The notes under the pieces: model-generated | What the model was told of the DNA's origin: nothing | The model's database searches: none | The model's input: the letters and a program-made list of their open reading frames with translations, nothing else | Assembly: GCA_042862465.1 (NCBI GenBank) | Contig: JASTVH010000013.1 | Coordinates: 16,502-80,501, forward strand | Length of the DNA: 64,000 nt | Source: JASTVH01 sp042862465 | Lineage (GTDB): Bacteria; Pseudomonadota; Gammaproteobacteria; Pseudomonadales; Oleiphilaceae | Direction of reading: 5' to 3' | Translations under genes and position numbers: made by a program | Shown here: piece after piece, positions 28,872 through 38,269 of the stretch | How positions within the stretch are numbered: the stretch's first letter is position 1 | Layout: each line of letters starts with the position of its first letter

Positions 28872-29330
28872 TTAAGCCGGTTCCTGCGGCGCCTCCTCAC
28901 CGATGTCCTCATACCAGACCCTGGGCGAGGCCGCGATGAATCGCTGCATGAGATCGATACAGGTCTTGTCCTGAAGCACCTCCACCTCAACGCCCTGGTC
29001 CCGCAGGGAATCCTCGAGCCCCATGAACGTCTGGTTTTCGCCAATGACCACCCGGGGAATGCCGTACAGCAGGATTGCGCCGGTGCACATGGGACAGGGG
29101 GAAAGCGTGGTGTACAGTACGGAACGGCGGTAGACCGAGGCGGGCTGGCGATGGGCGTTCTCCAGCGCATCCATTTCGCCATGAAGAATGGCGCTGCCAC
29201 GTTGCACTCGGCGGTTGTGGCCACGCCCGATAATCCTGTCGTCGTAAACCAGAACTGAACCGATCGGGATCCCGCCTTCTTCAAAACTCCGCCGCGCTTC
29301 CTCGATGGCTGCCTTCATGAACTTGTCCAT
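28872..29330 (-). CDS. Cytosine deaminase, yeast (FCY1) type
   Basis: 152 residues, a compact zinc deaminase of the CDA fold. Zinc ligands are in HGEMDALENA (His plus catalytic Glu) and TLSPCPMCTGAILLYGI. The HGE in place of the usual HAE, the following YGIPRVVIGEN and the C-terminal YEDIGEE closely follow yeast cytosine deaminase rather than TadA or guanine deaminase. The reaction would be cytosine to uracil, a pyrimidine salvage step. GGAG is nine bases before the ATG. It lies upstream-adjacent on the same strand to pyrF's end but probably has its own transcript. Confidence 0.82.
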   Translation of the reverse strand: MDKFMKAAIEEARRSFEEGGIPIGSVLVYDDRIIGRGHNRRVQRGSAILHGEMDALENAHRQPASVYRRSVLYTTLSPCPMCTGAILLYGIPRVVIGENQTFMGLEDSLRDQGVEVEVLQDKTCIDLMQRFIAASPRVWYEDIGEEAPQEPA

Positions 29331-29393
29331 GGCATCTTGCTCCTTGTGGTTGGCAGACGGATCATCGCCTTTTAGCAGATCCGCTTCAATTGA

Positions 29394-30089
29394 TCAGGTT
29401 TGAATCTCCGCCTGGATTGCCTGTAGGGCACTCAACGGGTTATCAGCCTGGGTCACTGGCCGTCCGACCACCAGGTAGTCGCTTCCGGCCGCCAAGGCAT
29501 CGGCTGGCGTCATAATCCGCTGCTGATCTCCTTGCGCCGCAAAGGCCGGCCGGATGCCTGGCGTGACCTTGAGAAAGCCATCGCCCAACTGATCCCGCAG
29601 CATTCGACTTTCCCGGGCCGAACAGACCACCCCATCCAGACCACAGTCCCGGGTCAGGACCGCCCAGCGACTAACGAGTTCTTCCGGGGACTGCGAGAAG
29701 CCCAACTCACGCAGGTCCTCCGTTGCCATACTGGTTAACACCGTCACTGCAATAAGGTAGGGACGGCTGCCACTTCGCCGCGCCAGCGCTTCTGCACACT
29801 GAAGCATCATCCTGCGACCACCGGAAGCATGGACATTAACCATCCAGACCCCAAGGTCCGCTGCAGCCTCCACTGCCCGGGCCACGGTGTTGGGTATATC
29901 GTGGAATTTCAGATCGAGAAAGACTTCAAAACCACGCTGTTGCAGTACGTCAACCCATTGCGGCCCAAAGCGGGTGAACATTTCCTTGCCCACCTTTAGA
30001 CGACACAGTGCCGGATCCAGCTGATCAACCAATTCCAGGGCCGGTTCCCGGCTGTTGTAATCCAGGGCCACAATGATTCGTGGGTCCAT
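29394..30089 (-). CDS. pyrF: Orotidine 5'-phosphate decarboxylase
   Basis: 231 residues from the ATG at 30089, which has AGGAG seven bases upstream inside the end of lapB; longer open frame upstream runs through lapB and is rejected. IIVALDYNS, the catalytic DLKFHDIPNTV and GIRP near the C-terminus are intact. It makes UMP, the last pyrimidine de novo step. It follows lapB by ten bases; the lapA-lapB-pyrF order is common in gammaproteobacteria. Confidence 0.96.
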   Translation of the reverse strand: MDPRIIVALDYNSREPALELVDQLDPALCRLKVGKEMFTRFGPQWVDVLQQRGFEVFLDLKFHDIPNTVARAVEAAADLGVWMVNVHASGGRRMMLQCAEALARRSGSRPYLIAVTVLTSMATEDLRELGFSQSPEELVSRWAVLTRDCGLDGVVCSARESRMLRDQLGDGFLKVTPGIRPAFAAQGDQQRIMTPADALAAGSDYLVVGRPVTQADNPLSALQAIQAEIQT

Positions 30090-30099
30090 GCAACGACTC

Positions 30100-31272
30100 C
30101 TATTCACCTTCGACACCCTGGACCGGCTGCACCGCCTCCCAGGTCTTGCAACTGGGACAGCGCCAATGCAGCTGCTGCCCGGAGAATCCGCATTGAACAC
30201 AGCAATAAACGGGCCGGTTGGAAAGCAACAATTCACCGACGCGGCTTACCAGGCGGGCGTCGTCGTTCGCGAAGCCCGCGTCACGACCACTCAGGCGCAC
30301 CAGCTTGAGCAACCCCCGCAAGCTGGGCTTGTTCTCCAGCTCGGAGCGCAGCACCGCAATAGCAGCATCGCGGCCCTGGGCCTTTTCTACACAATCGACG
30401 ATGGCCAGCAACAGGCTCGTGCTCGGCGTTTGATCATACAACTTTCGCAGCTTGCGCAGGAGGCGGGTCTCGTCACCCTGTTCCCGGGCATAGCGGACCA
30501 ACCGATCCACCGCTTCCGGACCAAACGCCGGATTCTGTTCAAAGACCCTCAGCAAGGTCACCCGCGCTTCACGGTCGCGATGATCCCGGTGCTGCAGCTC
30601 TGCCAACTGCAACGTCGCCCGCACACAACTGGCGTCATGTTGCAACGCTTCACGCAGGTGCTGTCGGGCAGTAAAACGGTCGTCATGGCGCAGCGCGTGA
30701 TCGGCCAGCTCACACAGGATGTAGGCCAGGGTCTTACGAAGTGTGGGGTCGCTGTCCCCTTCCACCAACGTCATGGCCACACGCCGCGCCTTGTCCCACT
30801 CCTTTTCCTGCTGATAAAGGGCTATCAATTCACGAGCGGCCCGAATCCCGAAATGGGGGGACCCCATCAGCTGCTGCAACAAGGCTTCGGCTCGATCCAG
30901 CAGGCCGGCCGCTCGATAGTCCTGCGCCAGTGCGAAGGTGACTTCCGCAGAATAGCGGGCCGGGAGTTCGGGGCGGGCCAGAAGGTTCTGATGAATCAGG
31001 ATAGCGCGCTCCACCTCGCCTTTGTTGCGAAAATGCGCACCGATGGACAGGTGAAGATTGATGGTGTCGGTACTGACGTCCAGACTCTGGACGAAGTTCT
31101 CTATGGTTTCGTCAGAGTAATTGGTGAACAGGAACTGCAGGCGCTCACGGACCGAAGCTTCATCGTCCATGGTGTCCTGCTGGCTGGCGTTCTCACGCCC
31201 CCAGCGCCCAAGCCCCCATCCAATGGCAACCGCCAACGCTAGTAAGAGCCACTGCAGAATGGTATTCATCAA
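30100..31272 (-). CDS. lapB: LPS assembly protein B
   Basis: 390 residues. One N-terminal membrane helix (about 3-22), TPR repeats through the middle, and a C-terminal rubredoxin-like metal site with CVQCG and CPSC (about 355-376). LapB (YciM) sits on the cytoplasmic face of the inner membrane and directs FtsH to degrade LpxC, balancing LPS against phospholipid. Its ATG overlaps the lapA stop (ATGA), so the two are coupled. Confidence 0.95.
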   Translation of the reverse strand: MMNTILQWLLLALAVAIGWGLGRWGRENASQQDTMDDEASVRERLQFLFTNYSDETIENFVQSLDVSTDTINLHLSIGAHFRNKGEVERAILIHQNLLARPELPARYSAEVTFALAQDYRAAGLLDRAEALLQQLMGSPHFGIRAARELIALYQQEKEWDKARRVAMTLVEGDSDPTLRKTLAYILCELADHALRHDDRFTARQHLREALQHDASCVRATLQLAELQHRDHRDREARVTLLRVFEQNPAFGPEAVDRLVRYAREQGDETRLLRKLRKLYDQTPSTSLLLAIVDCVEKAQGRDAAIAVLRSELENKPSLRGLLKLVRLSGRDAGFANDDARLVSRVGELLLSNRPVYCCVQCGFSGQQLHWRCPSCKTWEAVQPVQGVEGE

Positions 31273-31571
31273 AGGCCCTTGGCGCTCTCACTCCGTTGAC
31301 GTTGCAGTGCTTTTTCGGTCTGGTTGAGTTTTTTCTCGGCCTGACGCCGCTTGACGCTGACCCGCATCATGGCCAGAGACGTCAATGCCATGCCAATCAA
31401 CGCGCCCAGCACAAACGCCCCGATCAACCAGACTGCAATCCCATGAGCAGGGGTTTCATAAACGAAGAAGTCCAGCGCCACCTTGACCTGATTGTTCATG
31501 GAGAAAACCAGCGCCAGGATGATCAGAAGTGCAACCAGTAATGTAATCAGAACCTTGCGAAGCCCTGCCAT
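31269..31571 (-). CDS. lapA: LPS assembly protein A
   Basis: 100 residues with two hydrophobic helices (about 5-24 and 44-65) and a C-terminal basic coiled coil (VKRRQAEKKLNQTEKALQRQ). This is the layout of LapA (YciS), the inner-membrane partner of LapB. Stop and lapB start overlap by four bases. A 221-base spacer separates it from ihfB and contains nothing notable. Confidence 0.9.
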   Translation of the reverse strand: MAGLRKVLITLLVALLIILALVFSMNNQVKVALDFFVYETPAHGIAVWLIGAFVLGALIGMALTSLAMMRVSVKRRQAEKKLNQTEKALQRQRSESAKGL

Positions 31572-31792
31572 GTCATTCGCTCCGTATCCAAACTGCGGCC
31601 ATCATAACACAGGGTTTTGTAAAGTAAGGGGGTTGATCGTCAAGCCAACTGCAATATCAGGCAGGCATACAGCACTATTGCCCTTCGATACGCAGGCTAG
31701 CCGATAGTCGTAAGCAGGATTGCTGCTCGGCGACAGTGCGCCGAGCGCAAAACATGAAAGACAGGAATCCTCGGAGCGCTCGAGAGAGCCCC

Positions 31793-32089
31793 TTAATAAC
31801 CGGCCTTGAGGCTGGCATTGACCTGCTCCCGCAGATCCTTGCCCGGTTTGAAGTGGGGAACATACTTGGCCGGCAGCTGAACGGCTTCGCCGGTCTTGGG
31901 GTTACGTCCGGTGCGGGGAGCCCGGTAATGCAGAGAAAAACTGCCAAACCCCCGGATCTCTATGCGATTGCCGGAAGACAGCGACTCCGACATATGCTCG
32001 ATAATGGTCTTTACGGCCAATTCGACATCTTTAACAGAGAGCTGGGTTTGCTTGGAAGCGATAATCTCGACCAATTCGGACTTTGTCAT
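31793..32089 (-). CDS. ihfB: Integration host factor subunit beta
   Basis: 98 residues, normal length. The DNA-bending arm includes RIEIRGFGSFSLHYR followed by RNPKTGEAVQLPAKYVPHFKPG, with the Pro that intercalates between base pairs. IhfB pairs with IhfA and bends DNA at promoters and recombination sites. It follows rpsA, as in many gammaproteobacteria, but the rpsA terminator at 32231 suggests its own promoter in the 140 bases between. Confidence 0.96.
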   Translation of the reverse strand: MTKSELVEIIASKQTQLSVKDVELAVKTIIEHMSESLSSGNRIEIRGFGSFSLHYRAPRTGRNPKTGEAVQLPAKYVPHFKPGKDLREQVNASLKAGY

Positions 32090-32230
32090 GGCCTTTTTTT
32101 CCTATTCGTTCTTATTGAGCAACGCGCCAGAACACCTCTTTTAACGGTAGAGGCAGATCCAGGAAAACACGTTACGAACGGCAATTCATGGCATCATTGC
32201 CCATAGTTTAGCCAAGCCCACAAAAAAGAC

Positions 32231-32263
32231 AAAAAAAACGGGCCCTTAGGGGCCCGTTTTTTT
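32231..32263 (-). terminator. Rho-independent terminator of rpsA
   Basis: Stem CGGGCCC-TTAG-GGGCCCG (32239-32256) with a run of A before it and T after it, so it has a U-run on both strands. Lies 20 bases after the rpsA stop. Confidence 0.9.
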
Positions 32264-32282
32264 GATGCCAGTCAAACAACCA

Positions 32283-33971
32283 TTATTCCTTGGTGGTCTG
32301 CTGCTGCATCTGCTCCTTGATCAGGTCACCGATAGTGGTGGGACCTGAAGTATCGGAAGCCTTTTCACGCAGATCACGCATGGCCTGCTTGTCATCCTCA
32401 ACGTCCTTGGACTTGATAGACAGGTTGATGATGCGGTTCTTGCGATCGATGCTGATGATCTTGGCTTCGACTTCCTCGCCTTCGTTCAGCACGTTGCGAG
32501 CGTCTTCCACCTTGTCGCGGCTGATCTCGGAAGCCTTCAGCACAGCGTCCACTTCCTGGTTCAGCTCGATAGTAGCGCCCTTGGCGTCCACTTCCTTCAC
32601 AGTACCCTTGACGATGGAACCGCGATCGTTGAGCTGAATGAACTCGGCGAACGGATCGCTCTCAAGCTGCTTGATACCCAGGGAGATACGCTCGCGCTCC
32701 GGATCGACGGAGAGGATAACGGTTTCCACTTCGTCGCCCTTCTTGTACTTGCGAACGGCCTCTTCGCCCGGCTCGTTCCAGGAGATGTCGGACAGGTGCA
32801 CCAGACCGTCGATGCCGCCTTCCAGGCCGATGAAGATACCGAAGTCCGTGATGGACTTGATCTTGCCGGAAATCTTGTCGCCCTTGTTGTAGTTGGCGGA
32901 GAACTCTTCCCACGGATTCGGGTGGCACTGCTTGATACCCAGGGAGATACGACGGCGCTCTTCGTCGATGTCCAGGACCATGACTTCGATCTCGTCACCC
33001 ACCTGAACAACCTTGGACGGATGAACGTTCTTGTTGGTCCAGTCCATCTCGGAAACGTGTACCAGACCCTCGACGCCCTCTTCCAGCTCGGCGAAGCAGC
33101 CGTAGTCGGTGAGGTTGGTAACGCGCGCCTGAACGCGGGTACCTTCCGGGTAACGCTCGGTGATGTTGACCCAGGGATCTTCGCCCAGCTGCTTCAGACC
33201 CAGGGAAACACGGTTGCGCTCGCGGTCGAACTTGAGGACCTTGACGTTGATCTCGTCGCCCACGTTCACGATTTCGCTCGGATGCTTGATGCGCTTCCAG
33301 GCCATATCGGTGATGTGCAGCAGACCATCGACCCCGCCCAGATCGACGAAAGCACCGTAGTCGGTCAGGTTCTTGACGATACCCTTGATTTCCAGACCTT
33401 CGGTCAGGGTCGCCAGCAGCGCTTCGCGCTCTTCCTGGTTTTCCGCTTCCAGAACGGCACGACGGGAAACCACCACGTTGTTACGCTTGGGATCCAGCTT
33501 GATGACCTTGAAGTCCAGGTTCTTGTTCTCCAGGTGCGCGGTGTCGCGAACCGGACGAACGTCAACCAGAGAACCCGGCAGGAAGGCACGGATGCCGTTC
33601 AGGTCGACAGTGAAGCCGCCCTTGACCTTGCCACTGATCATACCCTTGACCACTTCGTCCGCCTCGAAAGCCTTTTCCAGCTCTTTCCAGGCCTCGGCGC
33701 GCTTGGCCTTTTCGCGAGACAGGCGGGTTTCGCCAAAACCGTCCTCAACGGCGTCGAGAGCTACGTCTACGACATCGCCAATGGACAGGTCCAGCTCGCC
33801 ATTCTCGTTATAGAATTGGGAGGCGGGGATAACGCCTTCTGACTTGAGCCCGGCGTTAACGGTTACCCAGTCATTATCGATGTCGACCACGGTGCCTTTG
33901 ACGATGGCACCTGGTTGCATATCAATTTCTTTCAGGCTTTCTTCAAAAAGTTCAGCAAAGCTCTCGCTCAT
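32283..33971 (-). CDS. rpsA: 30S ribosomal protein S1
   Basis: 562 residues from the ATG at 33971 (MSESFAELFEESL); a longer frame starting at 34022 is rejected. Six S1 RNA-binding repeats are visible, the middle ones with the GCFAELEEGVEGLVHVSEM and GIFIGLEGGIDGLVHLSD type core. S1 unfolds and docks mRNA on the 30S subunit. Codon use is strongly biased to preferred codons, fitting very high expression. A small dyad, TGTGGC-N5-GCCACA, sits at 34144-34160 in the 207-base leader. Confidence 0.97.
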   Translation of the reverse strand: MSESFAELFEESLKEIDMQPGAIVKGTVVDIDNDWVTVNAGLKSEGVIPASQFYNENGELDLSIGDVVDVALDAVEDGFGETRLSREKAKRAEAWKELEKAFEADEVVKGMISGKVKGGFTVDLNGIRAFLPGSLVDVRPVRDTAHLENKNLDFKVIKLDPKRNNVVVSRRAVLEAENQEEREALLATLTEGLEIKGIVKNLTDYGAFVDLGGVDGLLHITDMAWKRIKHPSEIVNVGDEINVKVLKFDRERNRVSLGLKQLGEDPWVNITERYPEGTRVQARVTNLTDYGCFAELEEGVEGLVHVSEMDWTNKNVHPSKVVQVGDEIEVMVLDIDEERRRISLGIKQCHPNPWEEFSANYNKGDKISGKIKSITDFGIFIGLEGGIDGLVHLSDISWNEPGEEAVRKYKKGDEVETVILSVDPERERISLGIKQLESDPFAEFIQLNDRGSIVKGTVKEVDAKGATIELNQEVDAVLKASEISRDKVEDARNVLNEGEEVEAKIISIDRKNRIINLSIKSKDVEDDKQAMRDLREKASDTSGPTTIGDLIKEQMQQQTTKE

Positions 33972-34178
33972 TGTGGGTCCTATGTGATCAGTGCAAGCTC
34001 TCTCCGTGTTGCCAGCAGACACGGTCAGTTTAAATTCGGCCCGGTTGCTACCCTATTGGCTGGCAGACCACGCAGCTCCCGGACACCCTGTACACAGTTG
34101 ATAATGGCAGTCTTGCTTACCACTTCTACTGACACAGATTTTCTGTGGCATTTCGCCACAAATAGCAAAAAGGCACTG

Positions 34179-34862
34179 TCAGGCCTGGCCACTCAAGACC
34201 AACACCTGCTCCAGTACCTCTTCGATGCTTAAGCCTGTTGTATCAACCACCTGGGCATCATCAGCAGGCTTGAGCGGGGCCGTTTCACGGTTCATATCCC
34301 GTTCGTCACGAGCCCGGATCTCTTTTAAAAGGGCGTCAATATTAACATCGACACCCGCTTCCAGCAACTGATTGTACCGTCGCTCGGCCCGCTCCTCGGC
34401 ACTCGCCGTCAGGAACACTTTGACCGGCGCTTCCGGGAAAACCACGGTACCCATATCGCGGCCATCGGCCACCAGCCCCGGTGCCTGCTGGAAGTCACGC
34501 TGCAGTTGCAGCAGGGCATCGCGCACCGGCTGCAGGGTCGCCACAATCGATGCGTTGTTGCCACAGATCTCGGTGCGGATTTCGCCAGTGACATCCTGCC
34601 CTTCCAGCACAACCCGGGCCGGTTCACCCGGTTGCGTGGGTTCGAAACGCACGTCCAGGTTGCGCGCCAGAGCGGCCAGCTCATCCACCGCATCCAACGC
34701 CACCCCTTTTCGGGAGGCGGCCAAAGCGGTTAATCGGTACAGAGCACCGCTATCCAGCAGATGCCAGCCCAGTTTCTGTGCCACTAACTGGGTAATAGTG
34801 CCCTTGCCGGCTCCGCTGGGACCGTCGATACAGATCACCGGCGCCTTGCGATCCTGGCTCAT
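34179..34862 (-). CDS. cmk: Cytidylate kinase
   Basis: 227 residues. P-loop GPSGAGKGT at 14-22, DGRDMGTVVFP and the CMP-specific insertion are present. It phosphorylates CMP and dCMP. The ATG overlaps the end of tyrA-aroA by four bases, so it is translated as part of the aromatic operon; cmk-rpsA adjacency is widely conserved. Confidence 0.96.
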   Translation of the reverse strand: MSQDRKAPVICIDGPSGAGKGTITQLVAQKLGWHLLDSGALYRLTALAASRKGVALDAVDELAALARNLDVRFEPTQPGEPARVVLEGQDVTGEIRTEICGNNASIVATLQPVRDALLQLQRDFQQAPGLVADGRDMGTVVFPEAPVKVFLTASAEERAERRYNQLLEAGVDVNIDALLKEIRARDERDMNRETAPLKPADDAQVVDTTGLSIEEVLEQVLVLSGQA

Positions 34863-37105
34863 GTGCCCTCCTCCACATCGATGGTCATGCCCACTTCCCG
34901 CGCCAGATTGACGAAGTTGGGGAAGGAAGTGTTCACATTGGCACAGTCGCGGATCTCAATGGGCCCGGAGGCCCGCAGGGACGCTACCGCGAAGGCCATG
35001 GCGATCCGGTGATCCCCGTGGCTGTCGACGGTACCGGAACCGATGGGCTGCCCCGACAACACAATGCCATCCGGCTTGACCTCGCTCTTCACACCCAGCG
35101 CCGACAGACCATCCGCCATGACCTGGATACGGTCGCTCTCCTTCACGCGCAATTCTTCGGCGCCGGAGAGTACGGTCTCCCCTTCGGCACAGGCCGCCGC
35201 GATAAACAGAACCGGGAACTCGTCAATAGCCAGCGGCACCTGGTCTTCCGGAATCTGGATCCCCTTCAATGGCGCATGACGCACCCGCAGATCCGCCACT
35301 GGCTCACCGCCCACCTCTCGCTCGTTGAGGACCTCGATGTCGGCCCCCATCTGGCGGAGGATATTGAGCACCCCAATGCGCGTGGGATTAACGCCCACAT
35401 GTTGCAACGTCAGGTCCGAACCCTCAGTGATACTGGCGGCCACGAGGAAAAACGCCGCGGAGGAAATATCCGCCGGAACATCAATACGGGTTGCTGTCAA
35501 TTCGCCGCCGCCTCTCACACGGCTGGTCGCCCCGTCCCGCTCAACGGCGTAGCCGAAGCCCTGGAGCATGCGCTCGGTATGATCGCGGGTCGGCGCCGGC
35601 TCGGTAACAGCGGTTTCGCCTTCCGCATACAGGCCCGCCAGCAGCAGACAGGATTTCACCTGGGCACTGGCCACCGGCATTTCGTAATGGAATCCCTTGA
35701 GCGTCTGACCGCCCTTGATCCGCAGCGGCGGACGCCCTCCTTCGGCAGTATCGATCTGAGCACCCATCTGCCGCAGCGGATCAGCTACCCGCCCCATGGG
35801 GCGCTTGGTGAGGCTGGCATCACCGGTCAGCTCCGAATCGAAGGCCTGAGCCGCCAAAAGCCCCGCAAACAGGCGCATGGCGGTGCCGGAGTTACCCAGG
35901 TACAGCGCCCCCCGGGGTGGCTGAAGACCGTGCATACCACTGCCGTGGATACGCACGTAGCCCTTTTCCGGGCCCTCAATGGTGACGCCCATATCGCGGA
36001 ATGCCTGTAACGTCGCCAGGCTGTCTTCGCCTTCCAGGAAGCCCTCGACCTCGGTAACCCCGTTGGCCAGCGCCCCCAGCATGATCGAGCGGTGGGAAAT
36101 GGACTTGTCGCCGGGCACCCGGATCTCGCCTTTTACGGCGCCGCCCGGCCCCGCCCTGAATGTGACTTGTGGTTGATTCATGGTTGTCAGATATGCCTGC
36201 CCTGAGAGCATTTTGGAAAAGTGGTCTCGTGCCGCCTTGGCACGACTGAATACATGCAACAGTGCCTGCCCGTCGCCTTGCTCGATGGCCTGACGCAGGC
36301 GGTCGAGATCACCGGTAAAGTGATCGAGCACCGTCAAAACGGCATCGCGGTTGGCCATGAAGATGTCATGCCACATGACCGGGTCACTGGCCGCGATGCG
36401 GGTAAAGTCGCGGAAACCGCCCGCGGCATAGCGAAAGATGTCTTTGTTGTCGTCTTCCCCGGCCAGGGTATCCACCAGGGAAAACGCGATCAGATGCGGC
36501 AGGTGGCTGGTGGCCGCCAGCACTTCATCGTGCCGCTCCACGCTCATGGTGAGCACCTCGGCCCCAAGGCTTTCCCAGAATGCTTTCAGGTCTGCGAAGG
36601 CCTGGGTATCAACCTCATCATGGGGAGTGAGAATCACCTTATGCTGGGCGAACAGTTCCGGATTGGCGGCGCCCACACCGCTCTTCTCTGAACCCGCGAT
36701 GGGATGCCCGGGGATCACCCGCGGCCCCAGTTCGCCAAACACCTGCCGTACGGCATCGACGAAGGTACCCTTGGTGCTGCCGACATCCGTGAGCACCGTG
36801 TCCGGGCCCATGCCGGGACGAATCGACGCGAGCACGTCAGCCGTGGCGCGAACCGGCACCGCCACAACCACCAGATCCGCTCCCTTTACCGCCTCCTCGG
36901 CGGAAGCACAGGCTTCATCAATAACGCCCTGCTTCAACCCGGCATCCAGCTCACTCTGGCGACGATCATAGGCCACCACCCGCTGTGCCAGACCCTGTTG
37001 GCGCGCTGCCAGTGCCAGGGAACCGCCAATCAGCCCGAGGCCGATCACGGCCAGGCGCCGGTACAAAGGCTTATGAAACGAAGGTTGCGTCATGGCCAAC
37101 ACCAT
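34859..37105 (-). CDS. aroA: Fused prephenate dehydrogenase / EPSP synthase
   Basis: 748 residues. Residues about 15-295 are TyrA with the NAD motif GLGLIGGS and PIAGSEKSG. Residues about 315-748 are AroA with VPGDKSISHRS, LGNSGTAMRL and ELRVKESDRI. The first half oxidises prephenate towards tyrosine and the second makes EPSP in the shikimate pathway. The same fusion occurs in Pseudomonas and relatives. The start overlaps the hisC stop as TGATG; an internal ATG at 37093 is an alternative. Both active sites appear intact. Confidence 0.95.
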   Translation of the reverse strand: MVLAMTQPSFHKPLYRRLAVIGLGLIGGSLALAARQQGLAQRVVAYDRRQSELDAGLKQGVIDEACASAEEAVKGADLVVVAVPVRATADVLASIRPGMGPDTVLTDVGSTKGTFVDAVRQVFGELGPRVIPGHPIAGSEKSGVGAANPELFAQHKVILTPHDEVDTQAFADLKAFWESLGAEVLTMSVERHDEVLAATSHLPHLIAFSLVDTLAGEDDNKDIFRYAAGGFRDFTRIAASDPVMWHDIFMANRDAVLTVLDHFTGDLDRLRQAIEQGDGQALLHVFSRAKAARDHFSKMLSGQAYLTTMNQPQVTFRAGPGGAVKGEIRVPGDKSISHRSIMLGALANGVTEVEGFLEGEDSLATLQAFRDMGVTIEGPEKGYVRIHGSGMHGLQPPRGALYLGNSGTAMRLFAGLLAAQAFDSELTGDASLTKRPMGRVADPLRQMGAQIDTAEGGRPPLRIKGGQTLKGFHYEMPVASAQVKSCLLLAGLYAEGETAVTEPAPTRDHTERMLQGFGYAVERDGATSRVRGGGELTATRIDVPADISSAAFFLVAASITEGSDLTLQHVGVNPTRIGVLNILRQMGADIEVLNEREVGGEPVADLRVRHAPLKGIQIPEDQVPLAIDEFPVLFIAAACAEGETVLSGAEELRVKESDRIQVMADGLSALGVKSEVKPDGIVLSGQPIGSGTVDSHGDHRIAMAFAVASLRASGPIEIRDCANVNTSFPNFVNLAREVGMTIDVEEGT

Positions 37106-38220
37106 CAGGATTGCGCACGGAGCACGTTTTCCAGGGCCTCCAGAAAACGCGCATTTTCGCTTTCCAGGCCCACCGAAACCCGCAGGTGCCGTGGCATCTC
37201 ATAGGCCGCCACCGGACGGACAATCACACCTTCCTGCAACAGTCCCTCATAGACCGGTTGCGCGTCCCTGCCGACATCCACGGCCACAAAATTCGCCCGT
37301 GAGGGAATGAAATCCAGCGTCAGCTTTTCCAAGCCAGCCTGCAGTTGTCGCAAACCGGCTCGATTGACGGCGACCGATTCCGCCAGATAGTCGGCATCGT
37401 CCAGTACCGCCACGGCCGCGGTCAAAGCCGCGGTATCCACATTGAAGGGCTGACGCACACGGTTGAGCACATCCGCGATAGCAGGCGACGATACCGCAAA
37501 CCCCACGCGCAGGCCCGCCAGCCCCCAGGCCTTGGAGAAGGTGCGGGTCACCACCAGGTTGGGATAGCGGTCGAGCAGCGCGAGCCCATCGGGATAGTCC
37601 GGGTCATCGATGTATTCGCCGTAGGCCTCATCCAGCACCACAACCACCTCCTCGGGGATGCGGTCCAGGAAGGCTTCCAACTCCCTGCGGCTGACATCGG
37701 TCCCGGTGGGATTGTTGGGGTTGGCGATGAAGATCACCGCGGTATTGTCGGTTACCGCTTCGGCCATGGCGTTCAGATCATGCCCCCATTGCCTGGCCGG
37801 CACCTTGACGTGCTGCGCTCCCAGGGCCTGAGTCACCAGCGGATAGACCGCGAAGGCGTGCTGGGAATAAACAATCTCCCGACCCTTTTCGGTAAAGGCC
37901 CGCGCAATCAGCTCAAGCACATCATTTGACCCATTCCCCAGCGTCAGCTGCTCCGGCTTCACACCATAACGGACCGCGAGCTTCTGTTTGAGCTCAAAGC
38001 CATTGCCATCGGGATAGCGGGCCAACTGCGGAAGGATGCGCCGCACCGCTTCGATAGCCTTTGGACTCGGGCCCAGGGGATTTTCATTGCTGGCCAGTTT
38101 GACGATACGGTCAGGCGCCAGGCCCAGCTCCCGAGCCAGTTCGTCGATGGGTTTGCCCGGCTGGTAGGGGCTCAGCCCCTGAACCCCGAGCGTGGCCAAA
38201 GCTGCGTAATCACATGTCAT
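37105..38220 (-). CDS. hisC: Histidinol-phosphate / aromatic aminotransferase
   Basis: 371 residues from the ATG at 38220. SNENPLGPSPKA at the N-terminus, NPNNPTGTDV and the PLP lysine in TFSKAWGLAGLRVG are diagnostic of HisC. A hisC copy inside a pheA-tyrA/aroA cluster is the hisC2 arrangement of pseudomonads; such enzymes may also transaminate aromatic keto acids. Whether a second hisC exists elsewhere cannot be seen here. Confidence 0.92.
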   Translation of the reverse strand: MTCDYAALATLGVQGLSPYQPGKPIDELARELGLAPDRIVKLASNENPLGPSPKAIEAVRRILPQLARYPDGNGFELKQKLAVRYGVKPEQLTLGNGSNDVLELIARAFTEKGREIVYSQHAFAVYPLVTQALGAQHVKVPARQWGHDLNAMAEAVTDNTAVIFIANPNNPTGTDVSRRELEAFLDRIPEEVVVVLDEAYGEYIDDPDYPDGLALLDRYPNLVVTRTFSKAWGLAGLRVGFAVSSPAIADVLNRVRQPFNVDTAALTAAVAVLDDADYLAESVAVNRAGLRQLQAGLEKLTLDFIPSRANFVAVDVGRDAQPVYEGLLQEGVIVRPVAAYEMPRHLRVSVGLESENARFLEALENVLRAQS

Positions 38221-38269
38221 AAGCGCATCCTTTGAAAACGGGTGACGCTGCACTGACGCTGGCGTCCGG

